Origin: Owenia fusiformis
Lineage: Eukaryota > Annelida > Polychaeta > Sabellida > Oweniidae
Reading direction: 5' to 3'
DNA length: 64,000 nt
NCBI GenBank assembly: GCA_903813345.2
Contig: CAIIXF020000009.1
Span: 33,855,259 to 33,919,258, forward strand
Shown here: positions 51,504 through 61,010 of the stretch, piece by piece
Layout of the letters: each line of letters opens with the position of its first letter
Numbering within the stretch: position 1 is the stretch's first letter
Position numbers and translations under genes: made by a program
The notes under the pieces: generated by a model
Databases searched by the model: none
What the model was told of the DNA's origin: nothing
The model's input: only the letters and a program-made list of their open reading frames with translations

Positions 51504-52429
51504 AAGTAGGAACTGTTTGCTGTCAATAGTGACTATTACCTCCACATCTGGTTAAAAAGCGAAGATTCTGACGTAAAAGCGTCTGAATATAGTTCTATGT
51601 ATCACTGTAAAGGTATTCCTTTTGTAGAGTTATGTAAAACTTCCAGATGGTCTTGTGCCGTTTATAGACCTACTAACTACCAGAAATAGGTCAGAAACTA
51701 TTTAATTGACAAAAGTTTATTTGAAAAGTATTTTCTGACTTCTAAATAACATTAATTGGAAATATAACATTAAGAGGGTCCTTATATCTGCATCACCCTG
51801 TATTAGATTTGGAATTACGGTTCTGCATGCAGTTATATATCAACATCTTTCATTGTCATTCCTAGCAAATATTATTACGTCTAACTACTAGTAAAATACT
51901 TGGTGAATGATGTAAAGTAGTGTTTTATAGCAGGTAAACACAGCCAGAAAGTAACACTAATTGAACCATAAATTAAACAAACATAAAAATGTCCCAGATT
52001 TTTCCATAAAAAGTGGATGGTTTTATGCTCAACTGAAACAAATGGACAAGGTCATGGTAACAAGTCATTTTGCCCTACTATAAATATTATTTCATTTGTT
52101 TGAGAACTTACATTGGCATTTATTATTTATTTGATACCTAATCAACTGTACCCTAAACACTTATCCATATCTTTCTATAAACATACATTTCCAAGTAAGA
52201 AATTGAAACCATTCGCAGGTGGGGTCCAATCAATATTTTGATATTTCAAAACTTCGATTTCTATTACATGTACTTTAATTGTTTCTCTATAGATTAGCAA
52301 AAATAGTATTTTGGAGTTACAGTTAAGTCTAGTTTAAGTTTAGTTTTGCATATTGGAGAGGTTAAGCTTTGCATATATAATCGAAACTGAACCTGTACGT
52401 ATCACTCGACCATATACAAATTCATGAAG

Positions 52430-52860
52430 CCTTCTCATATAAATAGCCGTTCAAATTCAGTGTTTGTTTAGACTACACCATAGCGTGTAATGATTCTATA
52501 GTATGTCGTTGATGCGGTTTTATAGCTGGTTTTCTAATACATATTTTAAACGAGCTCGTTTCGTAAGATTTTTGGCGCTAAATCATGCATGACATACATC
52601 ATCGTGTTCAGCAAGAATTCAACTGTGCATCAAAATCAAAATTGACAGCATAGTGTTCAATAGACACGAGTAAAATGGTTCCCGTTGACCCAACGTCAAA
52701 TATTCAAATCTCCCGTTCTAAACCCGAAACTCTGAAGCTGAAATAGTATCTGAAGTAGACTAAGCGCGCATAAAACTATGAGCGCTCGATACATTCCTTT
52801 GTTAATTTTTGTACTTTGCGTTCACGGTTACGTTGTGAAAAACATCGTTAGCTTAACCTC
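52430..52860 (+). promoter_or_regulatory. CpG-dense block: candidate internal promoter or enhancer of MRTF
   Basis: I count 22 CpG between 52441 and 52860 and none between 53001 and 53400, in a genome otherwise poor in CpG. The block opens with a TATA-like TATAAAT (52438-52444) and a TCAGT initiator-like site (52457-52461), closer together than usual. It contains GGCGCTAAATC, AAGCGCGC and AGCGCT, plus a short frame in good context (ATG at 52675, AAAATGG, 23 codons, MVPVDPTSNIQISRSKPETL). It ends about 710 bp before the spacer exon. No donor that would join that frame to the exon in phase is convincing. Confidence 0.45.
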
Positions 52861-53569
52861 TCCATTGTACCATTGTTAGAACTCCAGAAAGTCAATAAAA
52901 GATATATAAATCAGGGAAAGTGTTTTGACTTACAGAGTTGTTCAACTGGATTTCATGTTGTAGCACACAACATTAGGCAATGTTCAAATCCCAAAAAGTA
53001 GTTACAACTGTGTATCTTGCAGGATAAAGGGAATGTTAGAAAAGTTAAGAACATAACTGACCTTAAGAAACATGACCCAAGAAAGCTGAAGAATCTTGTA
53101 TCCCAGTAGAGAGCTGACCAGTTCACCATTGACCTCTTGTAAATGAAGATAAATTATGATTCTATATGACATTCCCATAACTCCTGTCAATCAATTAAAA
53201 GATATCAAAAATATTTCTTGTCTTTTACAAGATGTCTTATTTCTAATATTGATTGAGGGGCAAGTGCAAACATCAATGTATCATCTGTAGAATTTAATCT
53301 ATTAGCAGAGGGATGGGAAAATTCAAACCCAGGTTTCATTTTTTAAAAGCATTAACTGAGTAATGAAATAACTGTTGCATTGCTTGGTGAGATTCAATTT
53401 ATACGGGCAATGGAGTTGGAATAAGAAAAAACTTTGATATTTCGATCTAGTCCCTAATCCTAACTTAAGTCAACGATTATTACATAATGTACATGTCTTG
53501 TAGTATAATCAATCAGTCTATGAAATCACATTTTGTAGGTTTCTTTAATATTTACTATTTATTTTCCAG

Positions 53570-53625
53570 CATTGAAGACTCCTCCTGCCTTTGCAGAGAA
53601 GAGCAGACAGCTGGCAAGAGCAAAG
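53570..53625 (+). CDS. Mrtf: MRTF exon: spacer between RPEL1 and RPEL2
   Basis: A 56-bp micro-exon between TATTTTCCAG and AAAG|GTAAGA, starting two bases into a codon and ending on a codon boundary. It encodes LKTPPAFAEKSRQLARAK, which aligns with the vertebrate MRTF segment LKSPAAFHEQRRSLERARTE. In vertebrates this spacer contacts an additional actin in the multi-actin complex. The TPPAF and R-Q-L-A-R-A-K positions are kept, which supports the same actin-binding role. Confidence 0.94.
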
Positions 53626-56600
53626 GTAAGATGTCTAACTGAGCATGGTGGGTCATTGAAATAACCTTGGCATGATAGGCCACCAACATAATGTGGTTGG
53701 CCTTCATAACATGCTCAGTAAAGTGGGCCAGTGAAGATGTCTTGTATCATAGGTAATTGTCAGCTGGCAACAAGGTTAAGTCAGTTTGGATACGTACATC
53801 CATTGTGACATGAATGAATGAATGATCAAATAGTTTGAACATCAGGCCAGTTGGGGGGGGGGGGCTACAGGAAAATCAAAGTTCACTTCTCAATTGATAT
53901 TGGGCCAAAGTTGTCAAATGTGAACTCCCTTAGAATTTTTGAAAATTGAAGTCCTGTGCGAAAACTGCATTGACAAGAACATGTCCAGATTTGTTACTGT
54001 ACTCTTATATCTAAGACATATGCGTGGCATTATATTTACTATGAGTGGCCCATTGCTTTATGAATGGCATTCCACTTGACCAAATATTACATCATAATGT
54101 GTATGGAAGCTGGTATAGGAATGTTTAAAACAATAAGCTATATCTTGAGAATTCCACTTTGTGATATAACACACCGTGTTAATAAGTGCTGTATGTACCC
54201 GTTTGTATCATTCGAGGGGCCGCCATTCAAGGCCAAGGACTCCTTCTGATAGATAAACAGATATTAGATAATTTTGTGCTCCTTCCATAAAGTCTGAACG
54301 TAATACCCGGAATGTGCCTTGTTCACAAATTAAATGTGTTTGGTGTTCAGCGTTTTACATTATACTGTTCTTTCAAACAGAGGAACATGGGGGACTGGGG
54401 GTGCATGAAAAATATTTTGATAATCAGGGTCACACCATTTTTGGATGATGAGCTAATTATACCAAGCCCCTGGTATTAAATGAACCATTGCTTCCATGAA
54501 CTTTCAGCAAGTTAAAAGTTATGACATCACTTCCTGTGAATTGTCTTAAAAAGATGGCAACCAATTTGAAATAAACATTTTCAAATGATCTAATAGCCTA
54601 ATATCTAAATCTACTCTAATGTTTCTACTTCTTATAAGAATAAAAGTAGATATTTTATATAGAAACCATATCAATGCAGAATGGGCTTGAAAAACATATC
54701 CCTCTACGTAGGTGCTTGTACATAAAATTTCTTACATCTCAAGCTCTAAACTATAAATACCAGTAGTGGAAGAGCAGAAACACATCTTGAATGGGTAAAA
54801 GTTAGCAATCTTACACCAGGCCTATACCATGACAAACAATTCAAATCAAATTGCACATTTAGAAAATTCCACCTTTCAAGATGGACTTCAATGGTGTAAG
54901 AAACTCATGGTCGGCATGAACCTATGACTTCCTGCATATTTGTTTACCTCGGATCTGGTAATACTTTCAAATCTCAACTAAGATGCTGTAAAAAAACAAA
55001 TAGCCCTCCAAGATGTTGAATCTACATATTGTTTAGATCTACAAGTAATCTCACTCTGATGGTGAGTTTGTGTTATGCTTGCCTCATACTCTTGTGACCC
55101 CCCCCCCCCCTCTTCCTACATAGGCCACCTATTGAAGGTGAAGTAAATTGGGGGGTCCTGAGACTTGATGTTCGACTAGGTCTGTGTTATTATTACTTGT
55201 TATTATTAACACATGTGTTTGGCTACTAGTAAGTTTTTTCAGGTTTCATCATATTCTAAAGAATTCATCAAAGGTGTTCTATAAAAACAATATCTGCATT
55301 GCACATGCCTTTTTGGCCCAACCATTGGGTTAAAGGGAGGGTCTTATCATTTTTTGAAAAATTAAATTAATGATTTAGGCTTTGATTAGACAAAACTGTC
55401 CCGTGAAGTACAGTGTACTGCTTTTTTCTAAACATTGTGGTTGGTTGGAGAGGGAAAGATATTCTGGTTGTTTCAGAGAATATTTATGATCAAGGGTATG
55501 AAGTTAGATCCCAACCCCAAGATCTAATGGTTCACTCAATGTTTCTGCACTCTACCATGCTTAAAATTCAGGTATCACAGATTCTATGTAGTCTGGGTTG
55601 AAAAAAACAATTGACCTTAAACGCTACATTGAATTTAAGAAATCTTAAAATAAGTAAACTATGAGCTCCCAGCATTTCATGTGAGAAATATTTCAGATAT
55701 ACCATTTCTATCTACCTGTAAGATAAACTTCATCAACATTGTATATACAAATAGTCCAATATTATAGAGGGCATAATTCTTGATCAACTAAATTAATAGC
55801 TTGTGATGTAATCATCTTATTGATAATCGCACTGTTGAATATGAAGTTGTTTAAAATTAATCTATTTTATTTTATGAAGTCTATACATTGAGAAATAGCT
55901 ACAATTGTACTCGTTTTTCAAAATTTCAAAGGCATATAATGTTTGAGGCAAAGTGTTTGTACTTCAATTGAAATTTTTATGAAGGTAGTTATCTCATGAT
56001 ATTTTATATAATATCCATCCCATCCATTTATTTTGCCAGATTTTGTAATAAATTTCCAGATAAAATGTTTGACCTACAAACATGCATACCTGGCTATATG
56101 CGCTATGTATTTGATTACAAAATATTTTGCAATTGCTTATATTCTGTCTGGGATGACTTTAAGGTAGACCTATGAGGATGGGCCTACAGAATGGGCCAGC
56201 AGAATAGGCCTACAGAGTGGGCTCGCAGAGTTGGGTTACAGATTGGTATTCAATATTTGAATTGAAAAATATATTTATTTCAACTCTGTTTTCATCATCC
56301 TCCGAACACAGGGCTTCAAAATCCAGAATATATTCTTTCTTTTTACCCCCTGCGATAAGCAGTTACTATTTCCCCGATTAAGAACTCACAATCTGATTGG
56401 CTGTCGCAACACTGCGACAGAAATAATGTATAAGTCATTGCGCATAATTAGATCACGTGATTCAGTTAAATCGGGCACTTCCAAATTGGTTATAGCAGGG
56501 GAAAGAAGGAGGTACGGATTCTGGACACCTGCTTAGGAGGATGTGTTTTCATATACAGAATTATTCTGATTTATCAACTATTTTGTATTGTATTTGATAT

Positions 56601-56633
56601 TATTTTTCTATCAAAATGTCTATGTATTTTCAG
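53626..56633 (+). other. MRTF intron (3.0 kb)
   Basis: The intron holds a 12-G run (53853), a stray 20-bp match to the 67-bp minisatellite (GACAAGAACATGTCCAGAT at about 53970), a 13-C run (55098), an 18-bp degenerate repeat with GGCCTACAGA (56175-56246), and the palindromic CpG-containing block at 56330-56515. No exon recognised. Confidence 0.85.
56330..56515. repeat. Imperfect palindrome, foldback element or regulatory block
   Basis: A perfect core inverted repeat, CTGTCGCA-acac-TGCGACAG (56401-56420), is nested in weaker outer pairs. CCCCGATTAA pairs with TTAAATCGGG, and CCCCCTGCGATAA with TTATAGCAGGGG. The block has about nine CpG, two inverted CCAAT boxes (GATTGGCTG, AATTGG) and an ATCACGTGAT E-box. 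It ends about 120 bp before the RPEL2 exon. It could be an old MITE or a cis-element. Confidence 0.5.
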
Positions 56634-56709
56634 ACTGGAGATCTACTGAAATACAAAATCCAACATAGACCTAACAGACAGTCTCTTGTCCAGCAACATA
56701 TTCTAGAAG
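56634..56709 (+). CDS. Mrtf: MRTF exon encoding RPEL motif 2
   Basis: A 76-bp exon (25 codons plus one base) between TGTATTTTCAG and GAAG|GTAATC. It encodes TGDLLKYKIQHRPNRQSLVQ and QHILE, aligning with vertebrate RPEL2 TEDYLKRKIRSRPERSELVR MHILEE. The Arg-Pro and the hydrophobic LV..HIL face are kept. The Glu of the RPxxxEL signature is Ser here (RPNRQSL), so by strict motif definition this RPEL is degenerate. Actin contacts are made largely by the Arg and the hydrophobic residues, so binding may persist with altered affinity; this is inference. Confidence 0.95.
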
Positions 56710-57167
56710 GTAATCCCACTTTGAATATTCAACCTTAACATCATTATCAAATCTAAGTGCATTGTATTGTTTATATCAATGAAGTAAAGTACTATTAGGT
56801 CATTGAAATGTTAATTGATTCTATATTCCTCATAAACAATCTATGACAACAAGATTGGGTTGATAGAGGTATAAGTTTTAAGGAAAAATGCAAACAAACG
56901 GGTGAATGATGAAGATATTCCTGACTGTGAGGGTCTACCTGATATAGACAATAGAACTAATTTTGATGTGCAGTATTTATAAGTGATAATGCTCCTCTCA
57001 TTCCATTCCACAATTGATAAGAAAAGGGACCTTGTTAAATCAAAATTAAAACAAAATTTGACATCATGGACTGACAATGATAAGATTCAATTATCTTAAT
57101 ATTATTTATATTTTGATAGAAATTAGATTCTAATAGAATTGCTGAAACAAAAATGTGTCTGTTTTAG
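56710..57167 (+). other. MRTF intron (458 bp)
   Basis: Phase-1 intron, donor GTAATC, acceptor GTCTGTTTTAG. No repeats or motifs recognised. Confidence 0.9.
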
Positions 57168-57332
57168 ACCCTGGCAATGTTGATCCGTCTCTACTGGAGC
57201 GCCAGAGGCAGTTAAAGAGGGCTCGACTGAGGGACTCAATGAATGAGAAAATAGCTCATAGACCTGGACCATTGGAGTTAGTTGAAGGCCACATATTGGA
57301 GTCTGATGGCAAACTTGCTAGTGCTATACAAG
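57168..57332 (+). CDS. Mrtf: MRTF exon encoding RPEL motif 3 and basic import region
   Basis: A 165-bp phase-1/phase-1 exon. Joined to the previous base it reads DPGNVDPSLLERQRQLKRAR, LRDSMNEKIAHRPGPLELVE, GHILESDGKLASAIQ. It aligns closely with vertebrate LQAKQLKLKRARLADDLNEK IAQRPGPMELVEKNILPVES. RPEL3 (HRPGPLELVEGHIL) is a full consensus motif. The preceding RQLKRARLRD is the basic stretch that, in vertebrate MRTFs, forms part of the importin-alpha/beta signal masked by actin. This is the best-conserved part of the protein and the clearest proof of family. Confidence 0.97.
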
Positions 57333-57633
57333 GTATAACATCAATGTTACTATGAATAGAACTGACCCGAGGTACCGAACCAAACCGAACCTACCACATA
57401 ATGGACATTGATGATTTGACCTGGCCCCCAAGTGTAATAACAATAACCTATTGACCTTTGGATGACCTTCAATGACCTTAGAAATTAAATTGAACCATTG
57501 TTTTGTACTGTATTGTGATAGCATTTTGTAAAATGTTGATGTTATTTCTTTCTAATTAATACCATAACTATCTACAAAATAATCCTAAGCGGCTTTGAAA
57601 TAAGTTTTAACAATGACTCTGATTCATTTCCAG
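57333..57633 (+). other. MRTF intron (301 bp)
   Basis: Donor G|GTATAA, acceptor GATTCATTTCCAG, phase 1. No other feature seen. Confidence 0.9.
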
Positions 57634-60263
57634 ATGGGAATGTGCATTATAACAAGACATGTGAGGGAGAAAACATTGGAGACAGAGCTACACAATTTCT
57701 GTTTGATGATGACAGTACAAGTGATACTGCTCTTTCACCTCAATCAGAATCAGACACATCAGCTCTCAGCCCAGCCCATAGTGCAATCAGTAGTACGACA
57801 TCTTCATTGTCCATCCCTTCACCACCAGATATTACTCCTCTATTGCAGAAAATACAGAAATCCACAACACAACCCGGCCAATTTACATTTCATGGTACAA
57901 TCACACCATATACATCTCAGTCCTTCACAAACATTACCCCAGTCACGACCGCAAACTTTTCGGTCGTATCCAGCTCAACATCTGCCAAAGGAAGCAGTAA
58001 TCTCGCTTCTGCTAAAGCTCGAATTCGCAACAAACAGAAGCAGAAGCAACCACAGCTTAAATCCAAAGTTATCAAATTCCATGAGTATAAAGGTCCACCT
58101 GCGACATCATCCAAAACAAGCAGTTTGTCAACTTCCACATCAACAACAACGACAACAGCGATGACGTCAAATGACACGGAGGATGATGGGACACCATATC
58201 ATATTCTACTTCAGCAACAGCAGCTGTTCCTTCAGTGGCAGCTTGAATTCCAGCAAAACCAGAAAAACCAGCAACAACAACAACAAGGGCAGACTGCACA
58301 ACCAGCTCAGCCTGTTAACCTGCTGACTGCTCCCCCTCCACCACCCATCCCATCCTGTCTCAGTCCACCTTTGTCAGTGCAGTCCGTGCAGTCAGTAGCC
58401 AGTGCAAGCAGTGAGCCATCCCCCCAACCCCCAAAGGCACACTTAGTCATCACCACTCCTCAACCTGTCCCCACACCCCCTAAATCAACAACACCAGCCC
58501 CATCTCCCATGCCAACCATCACTCTTGGTCCTAGCCCTGTAACGCAGCCTGCTGTTCAGAAACCTGTTGCTATACTTGCCCCAGGGAAACCCCAGGCCAT
58601 GATGCAGGTACAGAACAAGGCAGGATTTGGAGGCAAAAAGCAACAACCACCAGCTAATGTAGCCAACCTGCCTCTACTGACCAACCTAGAAGAAATGAAG
58701 GTTGCTGATTTGAAAATTGAGTGTAAGAAACGAGGCCTCACTGTCTCAGGCCCTAAACCGGTACTTATTAACAAACTCAGACCATTCGCAGAGCCAAAAC
58801 CAGTTACCGATGATAACGAGGCTTCAATGCCAAGCTTTCCAAATATTAAGAACGTTAGTAGAGTTATCAACATGCAGCCTAAGACTCCTGCGACTCAGAC
58901 TGTAACTCAGACTAGCCCCCAGAATAACATGTCTAACCTGGAGGACACCATTAGTAATGTAGCTATGGGGAATATCTCGCCACCGGAGTCTCCAATGGAC
59001 AATCCTCTATCCCCTGAGAATGCAATGGAGGTGACCACACCAACATTACTCACTTCTATTAAAGGATCTTTCACTGCATTAGCGGAGCAGGTACCCATGG
59101 TGATTGATCCAATATCTAGACCACCTTCTGTGGCTCCAGAAGCCATGGATATGGATGAGACACAACCAACATTTACTATTGGTCCACCTTCTATTAACTC
59201 CTCCCAGTCTGTCAGTTTGACTGTAACTAACTCCTCCCAAGCTGTCAATCAAAATCAACCAAACTTGCTGCAGACATTCTCACCAATTCAGCAAGTTAAA
59301 CCAAACCAAACCACTGTAGAGCAAATACAGGCTCAACAGGAGCAACAACGATTGGTGGAACAGCAAAGATTGGAACATCAGAGGTTAGAACAGGAAAGAC
59401 AGAAACAACAGAAACTGGAGCAGCAAAGGCTGGATCAGCAAAGACAACAAGAGCATCAACAAGTACTGAACCTTCTGCAACAGTCACTCATTACAAATGG
59501 GAAGACCAAGCAACAAAAGGCTCAACAGAATAACAACAGGTCTCCACCTTATAGTAAGCCACGCTCCCCGCCTCATAAGCAAGTTACCTCTCCACCCCTG
59601 ACAAAGCAGTCTACCCCCTCTCCTTCTTCAGTTTTTCAAGTGATGTCACCACCTACTCCCATGATACATCAGCACACACCATCGCCCCCAGCAATGGTAA
59701 AACAGGAGGTTTGCCTAAAGATGGAGCCAGAGTCACCACAAATGCCTTTGCTTCAGCCAGCATCTCCAGCGCAATCTATAATGCTTAACAACAACCACGC
59801 ACAAGCAAGCCCACAACAATCAGAAGCAAGCCCCCAGCAGTCGCAACCAAGCCCTCAACAATCGCAACCAAGCCCTCAACAATCACAACCAAGCCCTCAA
59901 CAAACCCAACCAAGCCCTCCGTTGATTTCAGTCATCCCACAGCAGTCACTTTTGAGCCCTGGGAACCTAGTACACTCACAGCTGAGCCCTAATAACCAGC
60001 TACAGGAGGCTCAGCTACAGTTTCTTAAGAGCCTAGAGGGCTTGTCACTGCCCTCTCCCGGTCCTGACTCTAGTGGAGACCAGGCATCACATGAGGAATT
60101 GGTCAAACAACAGCAGAAACAGATTGAGGAGCTAAAGAGACAGGTAAAGCTGTTACAGACACAGCAACAAGCACAGCTGGTACAACAGCAACAGCTGGCT
60201 CAGCAACAAGAACAACAGCAGCAACAACAACAGAAACAAATGATTGTGCCCATAAAACAAGAG
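57634..60263 (+). CDS. Mrtf: MRTF main exon: basic box, Q box, SAP domain, Q/P/S-rich linker, leucine zipper
   Basis: A 2630-bp exon from CATTTCCAG to GAG|GTTTGT, joined in phase (D-GNVHYNK). In order it has an acidic/Ser segment (FLFDDDSTSDTALSP); a basic box at about 58011-58100 (RIRNKQKQKQPQLKSKVIKF HEYKGPP, like vertebrate KPKVKKLKYHQYIPP); a Q box at about 58195-58290 (HILLQQQQLFLQWQLEFQQN); a SAP domain at 58684-58794 (NLEEMKVADLKIECKKRGLT VSGPKPVLINKLRPF); and a VEQQRLEHQRLEQERQ-type charged coil at 59310-59490. After these come an SPQQSQP repeat at about 59795-59930 and a leucine zipper/Q tract at about 60090-60240 (HEELVKQQQKQIEELKRQVK LLQTQQQ). The basic and Q boxes bind SRF, SAP is a DNA-binding fold, and the zipper dimerises. 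The linker is longer than in vertebrates. The donor GTTTGT is weak, and the frame stays open to a TAA at 60297. Confidence 0.96.
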
Positions 60264-60651
60264 GTTTGTACATCAAATAGAAGTTGGGTTGACAAATAAA
60301 ATGTGTGCAATGTTGGTGTGAACTAATTGTTCCCAAATAAAGAGTTTTCTTATTCAAGGCTAAAGTTCCATCAGTTGAATGTTAAGGCAACTTCTCATGC
60401 ATACAACATTTTAAGAGAAAACATTTTTACAAATTTATGAACTTGAGTGGTGAAGACTACCTGGGTTACTTTTTTAGATCAAAACTTTTGATACAATTCT
60501 AGTATAATCTCAAAATATTTGGGAATCAAGTAAATCTAGATAAGAGTTCTCTGAACAATGTCCATTTCCAGAATTAAACAAAGGGTTGTTATTCTTTAAA
60601 ACATGATTTTGATGAAGCGCATAGCCTTTAAGAACATATGTTGTATTTTAG
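60264..60651 (+). other. MRTF intron (388 bp), possible alternative 3' end
   Basis: Phase-0 intron with weak donor GTTTGT and acceptor TTGTATTTTAG. If retained, translation adds VCTSNRSWVDK and stops at 60297-60299. Confidence 0.75.
60295..60341 (+). terminator. Candidate intronic polyadenylation signals of a short MRTF transcript
   Basis: AATAAA at 60295-60300 overlaps the stop codon of the read-on frame. A second AATAAA at 60336-60341 is followed by T-rich sequence (GAGTTTTCTTATT). GT-rich DNA (TGTGTGCAATGTTGGTGTG) lies between them. Both are inside the intron after the leucine-zipper exon. Confidence 0.45.
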
Positions 60652-61010
60652 CCTGCACATGCGACAACCAACCAGCCTAGGGGCCATACTACAATCACTG
60701 TACCAAATGGCAATGGAAAAGTGACTAAGATCCAGATTCCTGCCCAGCTGTCCCCTGCACAAACCCTGCAGTCTCTTGCCCTAAAGACAGCCAGCAATCG
60801 TGCTAGCCAAGGTGACACCAAACCAACCAATGTCTTGTTCCAGACCAACTCCTTGCATGATAATCTCAACTTTGGGACACTTAGTCAACCAAAAGTGTTC
60901 CAGTTTGCGCAGGCACCACCAAATGGACAGCCGTTTATATTTACGTCAAAGTCACCTCCAACATCAAATAATAAACCAGCGAATAGCAGTGGCGGGAACA
61001 AACATGGAAA
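60652..61010 (+). CDS. Mrtf: MRTF exon downstream of the zipper (T/S/Q-rich)
   Basis: A 359-bp exon from TTTTAG to GGAAA|GTAAGT, phase 0 in and phase 2 out. It encodes PAHATTNQPRGHTTITVPNG, NGKVTKIQIPAQLSPAQTLQ, SLALKTASNRASQ and further polar sequence ending SGGNKHGK. There is no close domain match, but the layout fits the linker before the transactivation region of vertebrate MRTFs (compare LVLTVTNKN in human MRTF-A). The strong donor shows the gene continues. The acidic transactivation domain is not found in the remaining 3 kb. Confidence 0.85.

Larger units (their letters stand above)
46745..53569 (+). other. Large MRTF intron (6.8 kb)
   Basis: The intron separates RPEL1 from the spacer exon. 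It contains dispersed-repeat copy 5, a small MITE (48253), a 24-bp repeat with ACTGTTGACCT (49106-49172), the 67-bp minisatellite (50609-51503) and the CpG-dense block (52430-52860). No other exon recognised. Confidence 0.85.

Noticed and set aside
52675-52746. 23-codon frame in the CpG block (MVPVDPTSNIQISRSKPETL..) as an alternative first MRTF exon
   Set aside because: Good start context, but it ends in TAG and no convincing donor before the stop gives the one-base phase needed to join the spacer exon.
57613-59487. Long frames overlapping the main MRTF exon (183 codons plus strand; 86-113 codons minus strand)
   Set aside because: They are shadows of the CAA/CCA-rich coding sequence. The MRTF frame has the conserved domains and compatible splice phases.
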